Positions 21,680-28,618 of a DNA stretch of 28,618 nt are shown here, piece by piece. Made by a program: the position numbers and the translations under genes. A model generated the notes under the pieces. The model was not told the origin of the DNA, made no database searches, and saw only the letters and a program-made list of their open reading frames with translations. Position 1 is the stretch's first letter, and every line of letters begins with the position of its first letter. Origin of the DNA: Plantago elongata (lineage: Eukaryota; Streptophyta; Magnoliopsida; Lamiales; Plantaginaceae); the NCBI GenBank assembly GCA_036897095.1, contig JAYMSP010001813.1:1-28618 (forward strand), read 5' to 3'.

Positions 21680-23229
21680 ATGCCTAGACAACCACAATGT
21701 TCAACACACTTGACTTTATTTAAAAGGGGAATGCACGCATCAGGATATAAGTATTATGAATCATATTGCTTGTTGCCTCAGGTTATTTTGTGCTACTTTT
21801 GCTTTGTAGCTTTAGATAAAGAGGTTTGGTTTCACGCTCCTTTGCAGGATAAGATGGAATACTAAGTTATTAGCAAAGGCATTTTTACTGCTTATCACTA
21901 GTACCTCTTTTTTTAAAACAATAACCTTATTTTTGGTAAGAACGTTGTACTTGAATCTTTGGCTGTTTCTAATATTCATTCTTGTGACACCAGCTTTCAT
22001 TTCCTCAGTAGAACCGAATATGTACCTTGCTGAAATATATTACCTTATTTGTACAGGTGACAGATACCTGCTTCATATACCATGGACAATTAGAACGACA
22101 TCGATCACTGCTCCAATTGTTGGTGTTGCCAAAGGTGGGGGAGTTTTGGATGAACCTATCACAGAGAAACCCACATGGCAACGACCCCCGATTCAACTGC
22201 CACATATGTCACCATCCAATGTTCCATTTGTTAATTCTGACAAAGGTGGGGGAGTTTTGGATAAACCGGTCACAGACAAAACCACCCCTGGCCGTGACTC
22301 TGAGTTTGATTTGAGGTACTATTGCATATTGAACTTGGCATGTAAACTATAGCTGCGATAGATTTCCTGCCCAGTAGTTGAACTAACAACCTGCAAGTTG
22401 GCTATAATTTTCTATTCCAATTGTTGATGTTGATGATCCTTTTTTTTTATGGGGCTTGATACTTCTATGTTTCATTGTTGTCTGCCTCAGAAGTGGGGGA
22501 TGCAGATATATTTTCCACTAGTGATGGCTTAAGATAAAATCAGGAAACCCATTTATCACTTGTTCTTCATCCATCATCAGCGTCATCTCTTGCATCCAGC
22601 ATGATATGACTACCTTCCGAAATTTGATGACCTCTGCACCCATTGTCCGTATAATGTTACTTTTCTAGTCTTATATCCCATTTCTTACAAATCTCTTTCT
22701 TGTCAATATGCATGTGCCTTTTCTTTATGGCTATGTTGGTTAGTCTTTTCTGCCGATGTACATACTTTGATAACTTGTTTGTGTAGCTTTTTCATTACTG
22801 TAAGCAACTTGATAAATGTGTTGCATCTCCTTGATTCTATATGCATCTCACGTTCTGCTGTCATTTTGTCTGTATTTGCAAATTATCCACTAGTGGTTAG
22901 GAATCTAAGAAATGACATCCAAACAGTCAATTTTACACAAGGTTATGAAAGTGTTCTGATTCTCCAGGAAAAAGAAGAAAATGTCCCCACCTTACCGTGT
23001 AATGCTGCATAATGATGATTACAACAAAAGGGAGTATGTTGTGCAAGTATTGATGAAGGTTATTCCTGGGATGACAGTTGATTTTGCTGTGAACATCATG
23101 CAAGAAGCACATATCAATGGTCTCTCTGTGGTAATAGTATGCGATCAATCAGAAGCTGAAGAACACTGCACACAGCTTCGAGGCAATGGACTTCTGAGCT
23201 CAATTGAGCCTGCAAGTGGTGGTTGTTAA
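20535..23229 (+). CDS. CLPS1: ClpS1, chloroplast Clp protease N-degron adaptor, with internal duplication
   Basis: Exons 20535-20607, 22057-22315 and 22968-23229 encode 197 residues; all phases agree. METAICGGR opens a plastid transit region. The ClpS core runs from PPYRVMLHNDDYNKREYVVQ through GMTVDFAVNIMQEAH and NGLSVVIVC to the C-terminus. HNDD (125-128) and the His of EAHINGL match the pocket that binds N-terminal residues of substrates in bacterial ClpS. ClpS1 delivers such substrates to ClpC in the stroma. The family segment KGGGVLDxPxTxK occurs twice here, at K50 and K87: a 37-residue (111-bp) in-frame tandem duplication makes the protein longer than the roughly 160 residues usual in plants. 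The repeat also creates a possible GT-AG intron at 22135-22245 whose removal would give 160 residues. Intron 1 holds a duplicated block and a long CT run. Confidence 0.93.
20619..21199. repeat. tandem duplication in CLPS1 intron 1
   Basis: Copy 1 at 20619-20882 and copy 2 at 20913-21199 share the same order of blocks: TTCCTTGAGTTTAT, GATTTTACGAGTTT, GAGAAGCTGAATGAGTGATT, TTGTTAGGTGAATCTG and GAAGTCCTGGTTCGGTTTTG. Indels make copy 2 about 23 bases longer. The copies lie close to the donor of intron 1. Confidence 0.85.
21633..21677. repeat. (CT)n microsatellite in CLPS1 intron 1
   Basis: An almost pure CT dinucleotide run of about 45 bases, likely to be length-polymorphic. It lies well upstream of the intron acceptor at 22056. 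Confidence 0.95.
22113..22334 (+). repeat. 111-bp in-frame tandem duplication within CLPS1 exon 2
   Basis: CCAATTGTT...AAAGGTGGGGGAGTTTTGGAT from 22113 recurs from 22224 at an offset of exactly 111 bases. The block AAAGGTGGGGGAGTTTTGGA is identical in both. Copy 2 keeps the usual family continuation (TPGRDSEFDLR); copy 1 has drifted (TWQRPPIQLP). The second unit runs into the exon 2 donor at 22316. Confidence 0.9.
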
Positions 23230-24374
23230 GAGCATATCAGTCGGTAATTACGAGCAATGAGCTTATGTGTACTAGGAAATTGCATATATATGTACATAAG
23301 AAGTTGGGCACTGGATGGGTATGGTCTTTGTTCCAAGATTAGTACGGTATGGATACAGATATAGATTATTAACTCTATTCACCCGTGAATGGCCTCTTTT
23401 GGCTCCACGCCTGATCCGTCTGTATGAGCCAATATTGGTGCTCTTCTATTTTTCCAGACCTGCCTGATGGTGTGATACTTTATAATGGTAAACGTGGAAT
23501 AGTCGAATGTTTCTAGCCTATTTACTTGAATGACCTGCTCATCTGCATATGTAATTCAGGTCATGTGTCTAGCAAACAAAGCCAGTGGAATGATTGTTCA
23601 ATTGGCTTTTGTTTGTGCGTATAGTCCCAGATTGCAAAATGGAACTTCCCAGGTGTCTTAAGAGTAGCCAGACTTGTATCTTTAATGGGTGGGTGAATGT
23701 AGAATGGTTCAAGTACAAAATGAAAGACGTGAAAACGTAGATTGAGCCAGTAGGTATTCGAGCATATGTGAGTTGTGAGATATATTCTGAAATTCATTTA
23801 TAAGGGATCCAGAGGGAATATGAAACGAATTAGAGGAAAATCAAATTTCTTGAAAAAATGTTCGAAGGGAAAATAAATTATTTGGCCTCGCGTTGTTATG
23901 TATTTTTAATTTCACGGTTGTTAATCTGGCTCGCCAAACCTCCAGCTTAAACATCACCAAAACCATGGTTTACGAGAAAAGTCCACCAACAATGGCTTGT
24001 CTAGCCACCTATTGCGGAATCAGGTTCCTACACCCGATTTGTCCAGTTGCTTGTTGCGAATCAGGTTCCCAAACCAGCACGCATACACCCTGACAAATAC
24101 TAAGCTTGTTATCCGATTGACAAAACACTACAATGAGCATCAAGTACGAATGCATGGACAATCCCTGTTCTATTAAATAGTATAGTACATTTAAATGTTT
24201 ACAACATAAGCTAAATAAGGTGGATCAGCAAATTGTAGAGTAGCAAAGCAGTGAATAATCTATAAGGTTAACGTACTATCTTACACAAGCTTACTACTAG
24301 GTCCACAAAGCACCTTTACTACTGAGCATTGAGCCCGCCTTAGGAGCAGATATAGATTCAGAACACCGAGGTTG
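23230..24374. other. convergent intergenic region, no gene seen
   Basis: Lies between the 3' ends of CLPS1 (+) and the ARP4-like gene (-). It should hold both 3' untranslated regions. Open frames at 23561-23797 (-) and 23893-24093 (+) have no domain signature. No repeat or RNA gene is seen. Confidence 0.5.
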
Positions 24375-27300
24375 TTAAGGACACTTCCGCTGAATGTAAG
24401 ACGCGCCATGCTCTTCGAACCTGACATGGTTACAGAATACATTTCAATTGTCTTGTAGCAGTATTAAGATGAACAGGTTGCATCGAGCAATTTTCTTGCA
24501 AACTTACTCTGATTTGGAGAACCACATTTGCTGAAAGGAACCGAGTGATGCCAATATGCTCCCCCCTATCCATACACTGCATACACGATTGTCAGTTTTC
24601 AGTACCGACTGATAGTAATCACATATGTAGCTCTTGAAAGTGATATTATTGCCAGGATCATTCTCTTTAGAATACGGGACCAAAATCGAGCTTTGAGGAA
24701 CAAATAGAATCTTTTCTCCAAATACAAACTACAAAGTTCTTTTATGCTATGTGTATATTCATCATTATAGTATAACTGTTATATAAGCCATTTCGAACCA
24801 GGTGTATAACAGAAGACAGATAAAGAATAGAAACCATGTTGAGTGGTGATAGAAATTCAGACTTAGGTGTATAACAGAAGACATAAACTTTCAGATCAAG
24901 CAGCAGTAAGCAAATCAAATCTCACCTGAATCTCCTTTCCGTAGCATTTCCGCTTGCCAACACTTTGACTCTTGCCGAATTAGGAGATTCCTAATAGCAT
25001 TTAAATTTTCATTAGGTAAATTGTCTGAACGTGCAGTAAATGGACCCAAACGCATTGATGCCATTATCAGTCACACGTATATCTTGAAGTAAAACCCACA
25101 TAAATGAACAAAGTGTAATTATATCTGGAACAACATGTGGATTATTTTAACACACAGAAGTCTGGAAGAAACCCAAATGGTTACCACGCATGCACTCGAG
25201 AGACTACAAGTACACATATGAAGGCGTGCAAACCAGAACTTCAGAACATGGAAAAATTACCTTTCTAACAGGAAAGAAATGTCTGCCTATTACAAGGAAC
25301 TATCTTCCTTCAATGTTTCTAGAAATCATGGTTCTTGGGCAACTCAAGTTTCAATTAAAAATGAAAAAAGAAACTCTACATTTTGCAGCATTCTAGAATA
25401 AGCATACCTCCAGTAAATCTTTCTCAAGACGTTCTTTTAGTTGTTGCATTGAAGATGTACCGCCAGCTAGCTGCAAAACAGGAAGTTGGCGTTAGAGATG
25501 ATAATATCTAAACTAGGTAGACACGTTATTACACCAGTTCCACATGCGTAATCTAAGTGGTAACAACACTGAAATTCTTAAATATTCAAAATTAAGTGAC
25601 ATTTTTGAGACCTGTTGATATGGGAAAATAGAAAAATATGTATAACATTTACACGAAGTGAAAATATGCAGCAGTTCAGAACATACTATATCCATTCACA
25701 GCTAAAACGAGCAAGCAGAACGGCCACTGGTACTAACAGAGATTCAGCAAGCAATTTAAACATAAATTGCATACACGAAATATGATGAATAATGACAATT
25801 TGTGGGTCAAATGAATAGCAAGATGCATGCACCATAGGTTATGGCCCAAAAAGTGTGATATCAACCCAAAAGAAATCTTGTCCGTTTTCAATTCATGAGA
25901 TAGTTTGTCCAGGCAGAATTAACCTTCTGAACAAAACGTGTAACCAGTCAAATTTAGATATTAAGGGTAAAAACATGACTATCATTAATTCTGTCAGATT
26001 GTTTTCAATTTCCTAAGGACTGTTTTTCAGTGCCTTTATCTTTTAGCAGCTAGGATTTATTGTATAATGCCTGTGAATGTCTTAAACAAGAATGGTTGGT
26101 TGGGGTTTTCTCAAACTTCATATTAATATATGGTATTCTTAGAATCAACGAACTAGATCTTCAGTTCTCAGTACTCTTTGGAACTCTCAGTATTCCGCAG
26201 AATCGACAAATTTTGATCTTGTGATTTTAGTATCATCCAACGATCCACACATACTGTGTCAGTGCATAAAGACAATCGAAACCTCAAAGATCAAAACAAC
26301 TTGATTCTGCAGAATACTGCAAGTTCACTGGATCAATACATTGCCTAACGAAGAATACCAAAGAGATAAACCAAGTTCATCGATTTTAAGATTAAGGAGA
26401 TTGAAATAAATTAAAGAAATCTCAAAACATACAATAAACAACTTGTTATCTGTGCATATACAAGCCAATAAACAACTTTTTAAAGATTAAGGAAATTGAA
26501 ATAAAATCAAAGAAATCTCAAAACATATAATAAACTTGTTATCTGTGCATAATATACAAGCCAATAAACAATTTTTCATATCATCCGCTTCTAGTCTTGC
26601 TCAGAAGGCTGTTCATGCTTAAAGTTGGTATTGCAAGTTAAAAATGGCAAAGATTTATGTTAATTGAACTTAGAGATTAATATAACACATATGGGATGGA
26701 GGTCCGTGAGCAATTTTTATAGGAGATAGTAATAATATCTTACCAATATGCTGCTATAAAGTTCTCTTCGAATATCAACGTCACACTTGCTTATGCTCTC
26801 AAGAACCTGGGAAATTTCCAGAATGGCCATTGAGTTAATAATTGATAGAATCAGATTTTGGGTTTGTGTGCAAGTTATGCATGTTCAGGAAAAAAATAGT
26901 CACCATTTGTGGCAGACCACGGGCACTAGAAACTGTCTCCAGCGAACTTTCCATACCGGGTATAGTCTGAAGAACATCAAAGCGTAAAACACTATGTTAC
27001 TGGATATGTCTAGTCCAAATGGTGAAGACAGGATCAAATAGCATACCTGAGATAAAGATGGATTAAAAAGCACGTCAGGAATCTTGAATCTGTCAGCTCC
27101 AATTTCGATTGTCCTGCGTCAAGAAATAATAGAAGTGAATTCTGGTTTGTAATATTATGATTATTTGAATCAGATACATGTTCTCTTTAGCTAAGTTACA
27201 GAAGAAATACATCACAGTAAAACATTGCTAAGCTATATGCTTCATTGTTCGATAATATTTTGGTACAGGAAAATAGGCAAGTTAGTGAGTGATACAGACA

Positions 27301-27411
27301 GAAAACTAATTAGGTACACTAATAGCTGATTCCGAGAACTTTTTGGATGGGCTGTAAATTAATATAAGCTTAATGAACTCACTGTCCATCAGGAAGCTCA
27401 TAAGGCGTCAT
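24375..27411 (-). CDS. ARP4: ARP4-like actin-related protein, C-terminal part only (5'-truncated, possible pseudogene)
   Basis: Eight exons on the minus strand: 27434-27383, 27113-27047, 26966-26904, 26806-26744, 25470-25408, 24990-24926, 24576-24508 and 24420-24375. They join in frame with no stop and read as the end of plant ARP4: [95 protein letters not shown], and the terminal [11 protein letters not shown]4 is a nuclear subunit of SWR1, INO80 and NuA4 chromatin complexes, normally about 440 residues. The first two thirds, including the first phosphate-binding loop, are absent upstream. The first in-frame ATG, at 27411, would give 154 residues. Every intron has good GT-AG ends, so this is a genomic, not a retrotransposed, copy. 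A spliced noncoding leader exon may lie near 27615-27840. A bare C-terminal fragment is unlikely to fold as actin. Confidence 0.88.
26186..26324. repeat. imperfect inverted repeat in an ARP4 intron
   Basis: CAGTATTCCGCAGAATC at about 26188 and its near-complement GATTCTGCAGAATACTG at about 26303 form the ends of a foldback of about 140 bases, with AAATTTTGATC and GATCAAAAC pairing further in. It could be a small MITE; no target-site duplication was identified. Confidence 0.5.
26388..26577. repeat. 95-bp tandem duplication in an ARP4 intron
   Basis: AAGATTAAGGAGATTGAAAT at 26388 recurs as AAGATTAAGGAAATTGAAAT at 26483. The two units continue together through AAAGAAATCTCAAAACATA, CTTGTTATCTGTGCAT and ACAAGCCAATAAACAA. 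High similarity suggests a recent event. Confidence 0.9.
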
Positions 27412-27434
27412 TGGGATGTTTGAGTATGAAGTTT

Positions 27435-28080
27435 CTGCAGGATAAATTAGAAAGAAGATCAGAGTAGAGTTTAAGCTAGAACACTAAAACACACAATTTT
27501 AAGCTCAAAAAAGCAAACGATACCATCAATTCGGAACAAAATCACAAACATTCAAGATCAACCATACAATCAAGCTAAAAAAAGTCAATTAGGGTTAGGA
27601 GACGAACATACCAAGTAGAAGTGAAATTAGGAGCCAACAGGTGGTTCACAACATTGAAGGAAAGCCGGTAGATACCAATCGAAACAAATTTGGCAAAAAC
27701 GAGTCGAAAATCCAAGGAAGAGAAGAAAGCTGAAGCCGATTTCGAAGAAGAAGAGCGAAGAAGAAGAAAGCTGATGCGAAGAAGCGAAGCTGAAGCCGAT
27801 TTTGAAGAAGAAGAGCGAAGAAGAAGAAGAAAGCTGATTTAAAATAGTGGAATAGCGGACTGCGGATTCAATTGGGTTTAGGTCATCAACGGTTTTCTCT
27901 CGGGTTTTTTAATTAAATATCCGATTTCGGTTCCCAATCTCATGGACCGGTTGCGGATTTGGACCCAAGATGCTAATAAAATGATTTGGTTTGGTTTGGT
28001 CTCAACCCATTGCCAAGCCTAATTGTTATAAGCAACCCTGGCTTTCCACCATCGTTCTTGTCCTTCTTTATACTATTGCA
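27435..28080 (-). promoter_or_regulatory. upstream region of the ARP4-like gene with GAA-rich repeat and possible leader exon
   Basis: On the gene strand, 27840-27715 is rich in CTT/TTC and contains two copies of a 60-base unit (GAAGCTGAAGCCGATTTTG on the plus strand near 27726 and 27786), like a CT-rich plant leader. Further along, ACTTCTACTTG|GTATGT near 27611 is a good donor that could join to the acceptor at 27435. The sequence between has stops in all frames that matter, so it would be untranslated. No ARP4 N-terminal coding sequence is found here. Confidence 0.5.
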
Positions 28081-28618
28081 TTAGGACCTTTCCGATGCCG
28101 GTATAGCCAATGCCTTTTCGAGCACCACTGGCTTTCTGAACACTAGTTTCAGCAGCCTCACTATTTTCTGCGTCCTTTCTATATCCGTAGAACGGCACAG
28201 TAGGAAATACACCCAAACCGACGATGCTTCCATCCTAGTGATACAACATTGTGGATGATCACATGTCAACGGATCATGTTTCTTCTCAGAAACTTTCTCC
28301 ACAATCTTCTTTGGGACTTGTTGTTCCTTCAAAGGTTTAGTTGCGACAGTCTTTCCTTTGTCACGAGTCTTAGCTTTCTGACCAATGCTATAGACTTCTT
28401 TGGAACCTTTAGGTTGACTCTTTACAAAGGTTAACCTTTCATCACTCTTTTTCAGTGGGGTAGAAATGCTTGGTTGAGCTTCAAGTCCAAGTCCTCCTTT
28501 CTCAGAAGGATCTCTCATATAAGATTGAACCTCCGTGAGAATGTCACTAGCTTTGACAAATGATTTGAAAGATACTTCTTTCTTTCTGAGATCTTCGTTT
28601 TCAGAAAGAAGTTTCTTC
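28081..28618 (-). mobile_element. copia-type retrotransposon gag fragment, decayed, runs off the right edge
   Basis: Minus-strand coding from the window end reads as the coiled, Lys/Glu-rich gag linker common in plant Ty1/copia elements (LLSENEDLRKKE, then SFVKASDILTEVQSYMRDPS, then GGLGLEAQPS). The continuous frame from 28518 ends at 28081, but its last third is out of register: gag-like reading (VPFYGYRKDAEN) continues in another frame after about 28225, showing a frameshift. No LTR, zinc knuckle, protease or polymerase is visible within the window. The fragment ends about 240 bases from the ARP4-like leader. Confidence 0.72.

Noticed and set aside
21614-21865. 83-codon frame with a long Ser/Leu run
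   Set aside because: It is produced by translating the CT microsatellite inside CLPS1 intron 1.
24375-27434. ARP4 fragment as a processed retrocopy
   Set aside because: All seven internal introns are present with GT-AG ends, so it did not arise from spliced mRNA.
1-28618. tRNA, rRNA or known small-RNA genes
   Set aside because: I looked for cloverleaf arms, A and B box motifs and rRNA signatures by eye and found none I could defend.

Overview
The window looks like nuclear DNA of a flowering plant. Genes are split by GT-AG introns with T-rich 3' ends, intergenic DNA is AT-rich with MITE-like and copia-like debris, and the products are typical of plants: plastid-targeted ClpS1, a thylakoid-lumen-type cyclophilin, a SABATH methyltransferase and a COMT-type O-methyltransferase. 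The O-methyltransferase most resembles flavonoid OMTs known from asterids such as the mint family, so Lamiales is plausible but unproven.

Layout, left to right. 250-1654 is a roughly 1.4-kb inverted repeat with an 11-base loop; each arm carries a TATA box, a leader and the same short coding start. 2497-3093 (+) is a small intronless DEDDy 3'-5' exonuclease. 3832-7255 (+) is a four-exon organellar single-stranded-DNA-binding protein whose first splice donor is out of phase. 7836-8666 (+) is an intronless plastid cyclophilin-like protein. 9598-14078 (-) is a seven-exon nuclear C3HC zinc-finger (NIPA-type) gene with one GC-AG intron and an intron enlarged by tandem repeats. 15113-16979 (-) is a four-exon SABATH carboxyl methyltransferase. 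17829-19024 (-) is a two-exon class II O-methyltransferase lying directly upstream of it. 20535-23229 (+) is CLPS1 with a 111-bp internal tandem duplication in its coding sequence. 24375-27434 (-) is the C-terminal third of an actin-related protein 4 gene with all of its splice sites kept. 28081-28618 (-) is a decayed copia-type gag fragment running off the window.

Most genes here are unrelated housekeeping genes: organelle DNA maintenance (SSB), plastid proteostasis (ClpS1, cyclophilin) and nuclear chromatin functions (C3HC protein, ARP4). The exception is the same-strand pair of S-adenosylmethionine-dependent methyltransferases, which looks like a small specialised-metabolism neighbourhood. 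The window is also rich in local duplication: the inverted repeat, three repeat units in a C3HC intron, a duplicated block in CLPS1 intron 1, the in-frame CLPS1 duplication, a 95-bp tandem repeat in an ARP4 intron and a 60-bp repeat in its leader.

The observations most worth pursuing are the CLPS1 duplication, which creates a possible 111-nt GT-AG intron that would restore the ancestral reading; the long hairpin locus; the truncated ARP4 gene with a possible new 5' end; and the phase-breaking donor in the SSB gene. All exon models were read by eye from splice consensus, frame and remembered family conservation. No search or alignment program was run.
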